From Wolfiporia cocos (lineage: Eukaryota; Basidiomycota; Agaricomycetes; Polyporales; Phaeolaceae): a DNA stretch of 64,000 nt. Below the pieces are notes generated by a model. That model ran no database searches and was not told where the DNA came from. It saw nothing but the letters and a program-made list of their open reading frames with translations. The stretch covers positions 1,612,001-1,676,000 of the forward strand of contig JACCLO010000001.1 in assembly GCA_029448655.1 (NCBI GenBank). The letters are read 5' to 3'. Below are positions 45,649 through 57,249 of this stretch, piece by piece (the stretch's first letter is position 1; every line of letters begins with the position of its first letter). A program made the position numbers and the translations under genes.

Positions 45649-48636
45649 TCAGGCTTCCCCTGATTGCTGCCATTCGACGAAGTCTTCGTGCAATTTCTTC
45701 TGCTGTGTCCACTCCTTCTGGACCCTCTTCGCTTGATTCTTGCTAAGCTCTTTTCCCTCGCGGTCCGTCAACGGCAGCCCGTTCGTGTCCCAGCTACCAT
45801 ACGTCCCTTCCGGTACATTGGGGGGCTTGAACATATCTTGCGGCGCCACCCGTCCCTTCTCCAGCTTTTGCAGTCGTTTCTGTTGCTCAGCCTCGACCGC
45901 TGCCGCCTTCTTAGCAGCCTTTGCCTCGGCCTGCGCACGCTTCTCGTCGCGCGCCTTAATCAGCTCTGCCGGAGGCACGATCTTGACCAGGGCTTTGCCG
46001 TCTGCGCAGAAGGAGCATCAGGAGCCGCAGACATAGAGACCGGTATGACATGAATTTACCTTCCTGATCATCGAGCGCAACGCCTAATGGTACCAGATCG
46101 ACGTCCCGGAGTTTGTCCGAGAGCGCTAGAATCTCCTTAAGGGCTCCGTCTCCCTTCGCGATAGCTAGTTTTCGTACTCCGTCCCGGAACGAGGACAGCG
46201 TGCGAAGGTACGGCATAAGAATCTCTTCGCGCTGGGGGTTCGGTCAGCAGCGAGCTTGCAGCAACCCGGTGTTGGGACGTACGTTAACGCTGCCTTCTCC
46301 CGCATCTCGTTCCTGTCCCCATCCAATCTCCGAGGTCTCACCCTCGCCCAGCCCGAACATTCGCAGCATCTGCCCAATCCAGCGTGTCACACGGATGAGT
46401 ACGCTGATGTCGATATCCTTTCCTCGTGAATTAATGTACACGTTCGAACGTGATACGAGGTCCCGCAGCACATTGAGCGCCTCGGGTGTGTTAAATGAAT
46501 CGCAGAGCGCAGCACGGAATGCGTCCTGGCTCTGATGGAGACTAGAAACATGGGCGTAAATGGCTAAATACGGTCATCTGACATCAAACAACGCACCCGT
46601 TCGTTAGCTCGCGTTCTGCTTCTCGATACCTATTTTTCCCATCTAATTGGGGTCCATCCGCGTCCGCTTGGCTGACAAGTGCCTTCACGTTCGCGAAGAA
46701 GTTCTGCAGAAAGAAGGGAAGAGATAAGCGAAGTCCGACACTGCTGGGATCATTGCCAGGATCCGTACATTGAACGTCGATTCCAGCATCCGAACCTCGC
46801 CGGTCATCAGCGACTCGGAAAAATCGACCTTCGCGTTCCAGAGCTGGCTTAGGAATGCGAGCCGAAGCTGACGCGCGCTATACTTCTGCAATATTTCCTG
46901 GATGACGGCAGAAGTCAGGCGTACGCAAGGCGTAGGTGGAGATACTACGGACATCAATTGTGATGAAATTCTTCAGAGACTTGCTCATCTTTAGCCCCTC
47001 AATGTGCAAGTGCCCTGTGTGCAAGAAGTAGTTGACCCACGACGGGCAGTTGTGATATGCCTGCATGCGTGTTAAGACAATTTCCGGCAGAACAGCGTGT
47101 ACAGAGAAAACACACCTCAGACTGCGCCATTTCGTTGTCGTGGTGTGGGAACGCTAGGTCAACTCCACCGGAATGAATGTCCATGTTCTCTCCGAAGATC
47201 GCAGAGGCCATGACTGAGCATTCAATGTGCCACCCGGGGCGTCCTGGGCCCCAGTGCGAGGGCCACGAAGGCTCGCCTGGCTTCGACGCCTTCCATAGCG
47301 CGAAATCCGCCGCAGAGCGACGGCCGGCAGCGACCGACAGTGCCCCTGATGAGCGATGAAATTAGTCACCCGGAACCAAGTGCCAGAGCAGAGGTGTCAA
47401 CCTACCTTCACCCTCTTCCAGCAAATCCAGATTACCCTTGCTCCAGGGCTCCAATTTCGCGTAGTCGTGCCCCTCCGCCTTGTCAAATGTCCGGGTATCA
47501 AAGTATACACTCCCATCGACAGCGTAGCCGTATCCGTTCTTGACTATGCCTTCCACAAATGAGACAATTTCAGGGACGTACTCTGTCACGCGTGTCAGGG
47601 TGTCAGGGTCTCGGACACGCAGGCGGCGCATGTCCTTGAAGAATTCGTCCTCCCAGTATGCGGACAGCGACCGGAATATCGAGTGATCGGTGACAGTGTT
47701 ACCGTGCTTTAGTACAATCAGACACGTATTGCGGATCTCGTGATATTCTGACCTGTTTGTCCAATGCAATTGCTAGGATGTCCTTGCATTCGTCGATCAG
47801 CGTGTAAGCTGCAAGTTGCAAGTTCTGGCCAGACTCCAGAGCTTGTCTCGCAGCTTCAAGTGCAACATATGCGCGGTTCTTCACCTCGCCGCTCAGACTA
47901 TTGCTGAGTCAAATTGCAACCATGTGCACTTACCGCTGCAGAGAAATGCATGTCGAATTTCTCGTCCCTCTTCAAGCATTCTTGCTTCCAGCTTTTGTCT
48001 AGAACCAGAACGGCAAGCTGGGGCCATAATTCTCTCTCCTTCCCTTTGGGAGGTCTATCGGCGTCCGCAAGGCCCTTGGTCACTTTTGACTCGACGTAAG
48101 ATGACCACGAAGTCTGCACGAAGTCTAGGAGTTCAGGCGAGAGAGATGTCGCCTCCGAGCGGTACTTGTCCACCAGATAATTTTGCCTTGCACGAATGAT
48201 GATCTGAATCGGGTATGGCTAAGTGGGCCTCTCTATATGCAACAAGGACTGTACCTTGTCGTCGATGTCTGTGATATTCATCACAAAGTGGACCTCGTAC
48301 CCGAAGTAATCGGTCATGATGCGCCTCAATATGTCCTGCGTCACATAGTTTCTGAACATAGTCTTGACCGAATCCGTTGCAGTATCAGCGGACATGCTCA
48401 CCTTGCATGACCCATGTGCGACGCATCATACACTGTCGGCCCGCAGTTGTACCACTTAACGTGCCTACCATTGCTCGCCACAAACTCTGTCTAAGCGATC
48501 GTTGAGAAATAGCTCCAAAGCTAGAACAGCGTGGATCGAGACAGACTTTCGTTCGGGTGAGCGAGTTGTAGACTTTCAGGACCGGTTCCTCGGCCTTTCG
48601 TTCAGGCAATGACCAGTGCGGTTGATTGGTAGTCAT
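45649..48636 (-). CDS. cysteinyl-tRNA synthetase
   Basis: Class I aminoacyl-tRNA synthetase that charges tRNA-Cys. The multi-exon gene starts [18 protein letters not shown]. Its signature segments follow in order: [28 protein letters not shown] (zinc Cys and HIGH-like HMGH), [34 protein letters not shown] (zinc His/Glu region), then [16 protein letters not shown] with the KMSKS loop. The C-terminal domain has a eukaryote-type helical extension ([34 protein letters not shown]) ending SGEA. Two large eukaryotic insertions are visible between HMGH and HIEG. Only the first exon edge (48547) was fixed precisely; inner edges follow GT..AG breaks between the listed motifs. No frame break was seen. 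Confidence 0.93.
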
Positions 48637-50430
48637 CGAGGAGCAGCGTCGTGCCAAATAGGTCAGAGCTGGATAACGATCTTTCAAGCCGATGTGGGTG
48701 CGCGAAAGTAGATGCGAGATGCCGCGGAGCATCCATTCAAGCCCGGGATGACTCGGTACGCGCGCTGATCTTGGCTCACAGCGACCAGCCTGGAGTGGGG
48801 AGCAACAAGTAGCTTGAGATATTGCACAATAGTAGTCCGATTCGATGCAATCGAGCTGAGCTCTCCTGAATATCGGGTACCACGATTGATTCAAGCGTCA
48901 TCAAAATTACTTTATGCCGATCACGCACGGCGCCCGATCGAAAGTCGATATTGCCAGATAGACGCCTGCTGTCTCGAAGTAATTTATTATTGCGCCTCTG
49001 CGAAAAGAGCTCGTTACATATGCAGGTCCCTCTTTTTGAGCGCATGCGAGCACAACTCGTAGCACATCAAGTGGTTTCAGGAGATGACGACCATGCCGTA
49101 GTGGTCATGCCAGTTCAAGAGAGAGATATATATAAGCGCCAGTCTTCCAAACGCAGAGCGGAGAGTCTTGTCAACCTCTACAGGGTGCTGGGTATTCTAC
49201 CACAATATAACAACAACTATACAGAGTATATGGCACATATATGCTTGGGAGCTCTGGGGCGCTTTATACGGCCACTCAACGCTTATGGCCCCGCCCCCTA
49301 AGAACGTATTGGCATCTCCTCGCGTCCAGGAAATAATCATCCAAATATTGTTGAACCCCTATCGGTCACCAACGCACATTCACTGCAGGCTACTATGTAG
49401 CTTGGTATACGCCAGCTAACTCTCACAGCAGCTAGTCGTCGGGAAAAGTTACAGCCACTGTCATACTAATTACTGGACGTACTAACAGTGGAGTCTTGTT
49501 GCCTCCCTCAACCGACTGTTACGGCGCAGAAGATTACGCAGATTGTAAATGCGAGTATCGTGAGTAGTAATGGTCAGCTACGGCGTCTACAGGCGTAAGA
49601 TACGTCGATTTCCCAAATCCGTGTGGATGTGTTTGATCGCTGGCGCAATTGTTCTATATGATTAGACCATTGACGACTGACCGTCTGAATGCACCATTGA
49701 GCGTGCTGATGAGCGCTCTGAATCCGTAATTCAACAATTCAGTACATTTCCACTTCTCCTGATGGACCTAAAGCTGAAGACCGCCCCAAGGTTTAGAGCC
49801 GCAAACACAGGAGGCATGGCGCGCCAGGTGTATCGAGAGCCGAGATTCCGAGGTGGAGCAGAAGACGCGAAGTACTACCCTCGCACTTGTTTCATCTTGG
49901 AAAATGTCAAAGGGTTGTGCTGATAGCGCTTGGAGGCGAGCGAGACCACATGCAGCACGAGTGAAATACACGCGGCACAACATCAAATGAAGCGGGAAAC
50001 CGTCCACCGCACTATCCGCGGGCCTGGTCCAGATTCGCGCGATTGCCTATCGCGATCAAGCACGTCAAAAAGCATGTCACCCGTACAGATTTGTAGCAAG
50101 ATCTCCAGCAGAGAGACGCGAGCGGCATGCTCCCTGGAGGGGGTTCTGGCCAGGATCCGGGCGATAGCTACCAGGTTAGCGGAGAGGCGCGCTGCACTTC
50201 ACAGCAGAAACGGGGCAGCTGCATTTCCGTTCGCGCGACAGCTACCGACCCGTGCGTAGACCAGGCATGCGGTCGCCATTTGTCAAGTCGCACGATCCGC
50301 GTCTGCGAGGGAAGGTGGACTTGGCGCAATGTACGTATCAGCTGTCAGAGTTTAAGTTTCCAGACGAATCCCACCACATGGGCGCCGCGCTCAGGAGCTT
50401 CGCAGCGCACGCCGCGGTGTCATTGATAGG
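48637..50430. other. gene-poor interval
   Basis: Upstream of cysteinyl-tRNA synthetase. Open frames up to 169 codons lie partly antisense to its first exons and are not supported. Confidence 0.4.
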
Positions 50431-50638
50431 CTTCCCATCGAGGTGGAGGCGCCCGACGCTTCGAGGTGATCCGACGGTACATGGCCAACAAACGTCGATA
50501 TTACTTTTGTGTAATGCGGAGCGCTGTCCGAAGGCTAGAAGACGCGCGCGACCAGATGCAACGTGATATTACGGAGGTAGTATACGTAAAGGTGCTCAGT
50601 GGTCAGTGTCAGCAATTGCGAGAGCGCAATCCGGTTTG
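50431..50638 (+). other. coding-like stretch with coiled-coil character
   Basis: After an ATAG acceptor-like site the frame reads GGGARRFEVIRRYMANKRRY, CVMRSAVRRLEDARDQMQRD and VLSGQCQQLRERNPV to a TGA at about 50638. Heptad-spaced Leu/Ile/Val in a charged background suggest a helix. Nearby plus-strand frames (50250-50430 and 51285-51539, the latter ending RVDDRSFEIIS) might be further exons, but no chain could be proved and minus-strand frames compete. Unrecognised. Confidence 0.25.
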
Positions 50639-52674
50639 AGCGGGAGGGTGCGTCCTTGGACCCTGGCGTTCGTCAAGAGGCCCACATGTGCTAAAGTCAA
50701 GAATGGGGTCGTGCCGCGTGAACACCTATCCTGGAAACAATATGTCAGGAATTGCCGATGGAGCGGAGGCATAGCACCATCAGTGCTAAGGGTTTCAGCT
50801 TGCCTTAGCTGGCGAGGGCATACGTAGCAAGTATGTAAACCAGACCAGCATTCAGTACCGACACATTGGCCAGTCAATGAGGTCGTTTGAATGAGGTCGT
50901 TGAATTGGCTCAGGTTCAAGTCATCGAAGGGAACGCGAGGATACCGCATTTTGGCCAGAACCGCCCGACTCATGATCATGCGTCATGCAATGCGCTCGCT
51001 TGCGTTCTGTTTGAAGCAGGTGAGAAAAGACGCACGCTGGTCTGTTATTCTGACAAATTCGGGAGTGCACCAATCGGGTCTCAACAGGCCGTGGCCAAAT
51101 TGCACACATCTAGGTAAACTTGGCGTTATACGCAGTTCATTTCCGCCAAAATTGAAGCTACGCACACAACATTCGAAGGCCGTGTAATTGCTATTCGGGC
51201 TGGGCGGTATGATGCGACGAGATCTGGAGAGATGGCTCGTGGGCTGCCCGGTTTCTATCCGGCCCATAATGAGCATCACCGAAGGTGCACGTGGCAGTGC
51301 AATCCCAGCGATACTTCCGATCCTACTTTACGTCTGAACCAGTCATCACATCAAATACCGCGTTCCTACCACCATGGGTGCCTGTGTTTACGCTTAAGCA
51401 ACAGGGCCTGCCTTACGTTGGCCATCCTCCCTTCCAGGACCGTCGTCCGGGATCTAGCGCGTTCGAACGCGACAGCAGCCGCATAGACGCGACGGGCATG
51501 CTCCGGGTCGATGATCGAAGCTTCGAGATCATTTCCTAGTCGCGATCAATTGGGATCCCATGGGCTTGACGATGTTGCACACCGTGTAATGCACCCTTGA
51601 TGTCAACTGATGCCTGCCGCGAAACGACAAACACCGCACGATCGCGTACCATGCGCATAGCTTCTGAATGATCCTTCCGACTCCGCGACAATCCCAAGCA
51701 CTGATGGTTTTGACGGGCGCCATCTGGATACCCCGCATATAGCACTCTCGTTGCTTTCCGGAGCCAGAAGAGAGCGCCTCGTCCCTGTAACAGAAACAGC
51801 CAGAGGCAGCACGCCATTCAGTCGTCCCGCACTATACGTACATATTCTGTCAGCAGATGCGGCTTCGAGATAAGTGGCTGCCGTGCAGCGAACGTGGCGA
51901 GCGCATTCGCGACCCTGCGCAATGCTACAGTACCGATTCGCCGATACCATGAGAATCAGAAGCGAGTATGCGACTGCAGCTGCATCAGTTCAGCAACTGC
52001 ACGACTGAATGCGGGGTCCGCCCGCTCGTCTGACCAACATGCGCGTCCGGCTTGGCACGCGCGGGCCTTGGAAGAAGCGTTGGTACACGAATTCCAACTC
52101 CGAGAAGGCTCAAGCTTTTCGGTTCGAGCGGTCGGCTGAATGTGCACGATCATGCCCATATCGTCTGCTTCGAGCAATGCACCCCGCAACTTCGTGGCCT
52201 CGCACAGTGCCCCGAATCGCCCAAGCTGTAGTCATCGCGATGATCGCTCGCACATGAGTATGCGTGATGTGCGTGCCGGATCTGGGAATGGCGGCGTCTC
52301 CGACGACGCGCGGGCGATAGCATACGCAATGTCCGTTTGCCTGCATGTGTCTCTCGCGGTGCTTGCAGCACAAAAGGTTCTGGCACGGCCCTGGCCTGAA
52401 TTGTAAGAGGCTGTCCAAAGCCAGGTACGCTCTCCCCAGCGCTTCGGCTGCTTCTCTTCGTTCGCAGACCCTTCGGCTGCACCTGGCCGCCAGTTCCCAA
52501 TCAAATACCACCCACTAGGCCTGGAAGACTGGGGTGGTGTCAGCGGTGCGGCGATGTGTTCCCAATCAGGGTATGGATCACATTCTGGCTGTATATGCCA
52601 TCACCTCGTCCGTGCTGAGCTGCGCCTGCGCCGGCTCTATCGCCTTCTGTCCGTATCCTCTCCACCACCCGTCC
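50639..52674. other. unresolved interval before WOPR B
   Basis: Long overlapping frames occur on both strands (up to 133 codons) without motifs. The right end is the upstream region of WOPR gene B. Confidence 0.35.
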
Positions 52675-52681
52675 TTATAAG
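52675..52681 (+). promoter_or_regulatory. TATA box of WOPR B
   Basis: TTATAAG, 61 bases before the ATG at 52736. The same TTATAAG word precedes WOPR C. Confidence 0.55.
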
Positions 52682-52735
52682 CCTCCCGACAGCCCGCGTC
52701 TAGGTGCATGCTAAACGACCCCCGCACCGCCGCCG

Positions 52736-53600
52736 ATGCCGCCCCAAGTGCCCACCTGCCTCGACACGCGCGTCGAAACCGTCGCGGACGCGCACGTCAT
52801 CTTCTACTCCGTCTTCCTCAACGTGCGCCCGATGGTCGTGCAGCGGCTCAACGTGCACGAGCGCGAGCACATCCACTCAGGCTCCGTCTTCGTCTGGGAG
52901 GAGCGCCCCTCCGAGCAGGACGCGTCCGGGGTGCGTGTGCAGATCATCATGCCGTATGACCCGCCGATCTGACATCCCGCCCTCATCACGCGCCAAACAG
53001 GTGGGAATCTCGCGATGGACCGACGGTAGGCGCTGGGGGCCCTCCCGCGTCCGCGACGTGAGCGGTGCATGCCCAGCTCGCTGTGCAGCGAACTCACAGC
53101 GTTCTCTGTGGTAGGAGTTTCTGTTCTACCTCGAGAAGCTCCCGGAGTTTGAGGCGGACCCTGTAATGACGGCGTACATGTATGTAATTTCTCTGCCTCT
53201 GATGGATGCTCCGGCTAGCGGCCCTGTGCTAATCCTGATTCTCTTCTACGGGTCCACTCCCGCCAGCCTCAGCTCGCGCCTCATCAAGCAGACCTACTCT
53301 GCGTTGGTAAATACCCCCGCGGGCGAGCGGAAATGGCACCTCGGTCAGCTGCATCTACCTCCGTGGTCATGGCATAGCCTGACGTTTGGCACCGAACATA
53401 TGCTAGTGGCGTACTACACGATCCAGTCGCATTCCGCACTAAGGCCCATCGATGACGATGTCACATTTGGGATGCTGCGAAATAGCGTCCCCCCGGGGCT
53501 GTTTCACCCGGCACGGATGATCAGGGCCGTGCGCGGACGCAGCTCGCCCACAGACGACAGGGAGCCCATCGCGGGCTCACCGCGGCCTACCCACCAGTGC

Positions 53601-53638
<38 letters not shown>

Positions 53639-53864
53639 ATCGCCCCGCGCGCTGCTGGGGCCGCTGCCCGAGCTGAAGCCACATCCACTGCAGGAACTGT
53701 GCGGGCTGCAGCCGGACCTGCACCAGGCGCAGGCGTGCTCGCTGCGCAGCGATAAGCATGACCTCGCGCCGCTGATCTACCTCCGCACGACGCCGTACCC
53801 GCCGCGGCACCCCATCGACTGCGTGGCGCTGCGCTCGCTCGATTGCATGGTGCGGATCGTCTGA
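52736..53864 (+). CDS. Gti1/Pac2 (WOPR) transcription factor B
   Basis: Second WOPR-family regulator. Five exons (52736-52930, 53001-53057, 53115-53179, 53267-53343, 53407-53864) give 283 residues. The first half reads CLDTRVETVADAHVIFYSVF, VQRLNVHEREHIHSGSVFVW, then RWTDGRRWGPSRVRD and EFLFYLEK. The second half reads SSRLIKQTYSALVNTPAGER and KWHLVAYYT. Introns after SRVRD (phase 0), before the KQTYS block (phase 2) and after KWHL (phase 1) match copies A and C. An extra phase-0 intron before VGISRWTDG is found only here. The C-terminal region has an (Ser-Pro)6 run coded by GCCGTC repeats, then the shared terminal motif (LAPLIYL, HPIDCVALRSL). The fourth intron is 63 nt, stop-free and in frame. 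Expected nuclear; targets unknown. Confidence 0.86.
53598..53645. repeat. (GCCGTC)n hexanucleotide run
   Basis: About six imperfect GCCGTC units inside the last exon of WOPR B, coding for Ser-Pro repeats. Confidence 0.85.
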
Positions 53865-55577
53865 GATGAGCTGAGATTGCGGCGCCAACTCAGCGGCGCG
53901 CACGGGTCGGCGGACGCTTCCCGCTGGTACGAAACTAGACTGGCTGTGCTATCCTCATACGTCTGTACATACCCTACCTCGCGCCATACACGGACTTGCT
54001 GCTGGATGCGATCGCGCGCGCCGCGGCCGCCAAGGCTGCGCGGTGTGTGGGCGCGCCGGATCCGCGGTGCGTGCAGCCCCATCGCGCATTGAGATTGACC
54101 GATTCCGTTAGCTCCTGGCAGCGCGTGCACGCGGTGAGATCGCGCGCGGCGTGCGCCATTGCAGCGCGCCGATATCGATACGATCAGGAAGACTCCCTGT
54201 GCGGGCAAGGACGCCCCGAAACGCGGAGCCTCGCCCTCGCAGCATCCGAGCGCACTGCCTGCCCCGGATCTTCGTGCAGAGGCTTTTTACATAAGTGGCT
54301 GCCTCGGCGCGGCCGGAGACTGTAGGAGACTGGGTCCGAGCGCGGGGTCGGGCGCGGGTGCAGAGCGCGGAGCCAGTGCTGGGTGCTGGGAGTGGCACGC
54401 GACGGCTCCCCGCTGCGCAGTGCGCGCCCGGCTTCGCGTGCTTCGCAGCGGGGCTTCGCAGCGAGCGCGAGGGCAGCTCCCACAGAGGGTGGTTCGCAGC
54501 ACGCGAGCTGGAGTGGCACGTCGCGCGGGAATGCCAGGCCATGGGTCTGCGCAGTGCGGGGCATCTGACTGGAGCGGGTAGACCCATGACCGGGCTGGGC
54601 TCTCGTCCGTGCGCGGCTGGGGCTGAGCGCGTGCGCGGTCTCGGCCAGGCGAAGGGAAGCAGCAGGGCGCGCGCAGTCGTCATCGTCCCATTCACTCGCA
54701 CCTCGCAGCCGATCACATCTGGGGGTCGTGATCTGCGCCGAAGCATCCGGTTCCGGCTGCTCGCGTTCATATGCCCCAGATTCGGATCTTCGCGTGCGGC
54801 CCGAGCAAGAGCTAATGCGCGCGGATGCAAATTCGCTATATATGCCTGTGGGAATTGCCAGCCACCCCCGCCGGATCGATCACATCGATAGCGGGGCACT
54901 CGGGCTGACAACGCGCGACCGAGCACGGTGCCAGTGCGGACAGCGCGTCGTCGGATCTGCCGCCGCGAGCCCGACCTTGGCTCCTGCCGAGACACGCAGC
55001 GGCGAAGCGTGTTTCTGCGACGAGCGGCCGCGGGCGTCCAGCGTGGCAGCGGGAGCCCCGCCTACACGCCATGCTGCCGGGGCACGCTGTGCGGTCGCGA
55101 GGGTGGCTCGCGCGGCCTTCTAGCGGGCTTGCAGCGGGTGCTTCTCCGCCTCGTGCGGGCGCAGCATCGCGAGGTGGGCACCGCGAGGGCGGGCAGGGCG
55201 CCGACGTGGCGGCCGGCGGGGCCTGGCATGGCGTCATAGTGCACATGGGCGGGGCGCGAAGCCCCGGCGGCGGTGATGGCGGCGGACGCTGCGCCGGGAG
55301 TGCGGCATGCTGCGGACGGGCGCGGCGCTGCAACGCCCGTGAGCTCGCAGAGGGCCGCCGGCGGGGTCCTCGCAGGGACGATCAAGGATGATTGGGTTCT
55401 GCGGATCTTAGATTCTCGAAATGTATCCAGAACACCGGAGACTTACCGGATCGGGGTTGGCGTGCACGCGCCACTCACACCCTCTATTTCTTGTCTGATA
55501 AATCAATTCACAGAATCAATCCACAGAACCAGTTCCCTGTTTGTCCCCCCAAGCCCAGCCCGGCCGGCCCTGATCGC
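53865..55577. other. GC-rich intergenic region between WOPR B and C
   Basis: About 1.7 kb, visibly richer in G+C than the rest of the window, with long open frames on all strands (up to 295 codons) that reflect base composition rather than coding. A pyrimidine-rich tract lies just before WOPR C. This is probably the regulatory region of WOPR C. Confidence 0.5.
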
Positions 55578-55585
55578 TTTATAAG
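55578..55585 (+). promoter_or_regulatory. TATA box of WOPR C
   Basis: TTTATAAG about 103 bases before the ATG at 55688, followed by a C/T-rich leader. Confidence 0.55.
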
Positions 55586-55687
55586 TGCCCCTCCCCTGCT
55601 CCCTCCCGTCCGCTTTCCCCCCCGCGCCGCCGACCCCGCCCCCTCCTGACCCTCTTACGTCCCTATCGCGTAACCACCGCCGCCCCC

Positions 55688-57249
55688 ATGCAGAAGCCCA
55701 CGCTCACCAACGTCCACATCCGCACCGCCGACGATGCCCACAAGGTCTTCTACGCCGTCCAGCTCGGCCTCCTCCCAAAGATCGAGCGCCGTCTCGATGC
55801 GAACGAGCGCAACGCCCTGCAGCCAGGCGATGTTTACGTGTGGGAGAAGAAGGGTCCGTCTGGGGACGCGTTCAACGTCAGCATGGAGCGCTTCACCGAA
55901 GGCAAATCATGGACCGCCTCGCGCGTGCGGGAGGTACGTGTCATGTGCCGCTTCTCTGGGTCCACATCATCCGCTTATCTGCCATCTCAGGACTTCCTCA
56001 TGTACTTCGAGAACGTGAAGAAGACCAAGGGCCGTGGCGATAGTGCGCAGCGGGCAAAGTGCGTCTCCTTCCTCTCCCTCCCGCTCGTCATTCCGACACC
56101 TCTCCAGGTCGTCCGAGAACCGCATCGTCCGCCCCGGCGAGCACGACCAGTACATCAAGCAGACGTATTCGGTCTATCGTAGCGATCCCGAGGATCCTTC
56201 GCCATCCGATAACGTGGATGCCATCTCAAAGCTCCCGGAGCCAAGAAAGTGGCATCTGAGTGCGTTGTTCTCCCGCGATGTCTTCTGTGCGCTCACACTT
56301 TTCCTCCAGATGCCTACTTTACGAAACTCACCGAAGGCCAGCTCAAGACGATCGACGATGTGCCGGAGCTGCGCGATCTCGTCGTACCCCCGGGCACCTT
56401 CAGGAGCGCGCGGACCAGCAAAGCCGGTAAGAAGAGCGAGACGACGAAGACGAGTTCGAACGCGAAGCGGACGTACGCCCCCTTCCCCTCGAACTACCGC
56501 GCGCACCAGGCGCCCACCCCGGAGGATCCACAGCCCGGCCCGTCCTACGTGGCCCCGCGCCAGCCCCCGAGCTGGATAGCGCCTGCCGTCGAATGCACCT
56601 CGCAGTACGCGATGGCTATGGTGCCCCCATTGGTGAGTAGCGCGCGCTGGGCCTGAACTGCCTCCCTTATCTGCAGGCCTCGCTCTAGCAGCCATACGCC
56701 ACTACGCTCCCGTCGATATCCAAGGCCGTCCCACAGCCGGGCACGGTGTGCCTCATCCCGAACCCGGACGACTCCGCCCACAGCCTCTCGCTGCCCGAGT
56801 CGATCAACTCGTATACCCCCGCGCCGGTGCCCCCGGGAATGGGCCTCGGGTTCTTCTCGGAGTCGAGCTACGAGTATGCGTCGAGCGCGAGCGCGGCGGC
56901 GCGCACGAGCGGCGGTTTGGGTGGGGGCGGGGGCGGGTCGGACTACTCGATGTCGCCGTCGCTGTCAGAGTACAGCAACAGCTCCTGGCGCTCGCTCGTG
57001 TCGCCGACGAGCCCCTCGCCAGTGTCCAACTTCTCGCGGCTGTCGTCGCCGCTGCTGCCGGGGGAGGAATTCCCGCTGATGGACAACGGAATGCCATACA
57101 CACCCGCGCCGCGCGCCGACGTTAGTTCACAGCTGATTGGCCCGTCCAGAGTTGACCTGGCACCGCTTAGGTCGCTCAGGACTCACCCATACCGCCGCTG
57201 TCCCAGCGACGATAGGGCGCTGCGCCTGCTCGGCCCTGGTGCGCCCTGA
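55688..57249 (+). CDS. Gti1/Pac2 (WOPR) transcription factor C
   Basis: Third and longest WOPR gene. Five exons (55688-55933, 55991-56058, 56108-56259, 56310-56632, 56689-57249) give 449 residues. WOPR parts: VHIRTADDAHKVFYAVQLG, LLPKIERRLDANERNALQPG, VYVWEK, then RFTEGKSWTASRVRE and DFLMYFENVKK; second half YIKQTYSVYR and PRKWHLNAYFTKL. Intron places and phases match copies A and B in the domain. A basic stretch (SKAGKKSETTKTSSNAKR) follows and may be a nuclear signal. The C-terminal half is disordered: Pro-rich, then Ser/Tyr-rich with a Gly6 run (GGLGGGGGGSDYS). It ends in the shared motif (LAPLRSL, CPSDDRALRLL). The last acceptor must be the CTCTAG at 56683-56688, because the earlier CTGCAG would bring in a stop. 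Confidence 0.9.

Noticed and set aside
29682..48636. A metabolic gene cluster around the bZIP factor
   Set aside because: No biosynthetic core enzyme, transporter or P450 was found next to it; the neighbours are housekeeping or unknown genes.
54108..54995. Minus-strand open frame of 295 codons
   Set aside because: Several frames are open here at once because of high GC; the translation is Arg/Ala/Pro-rich with no motif and no splice pattern.
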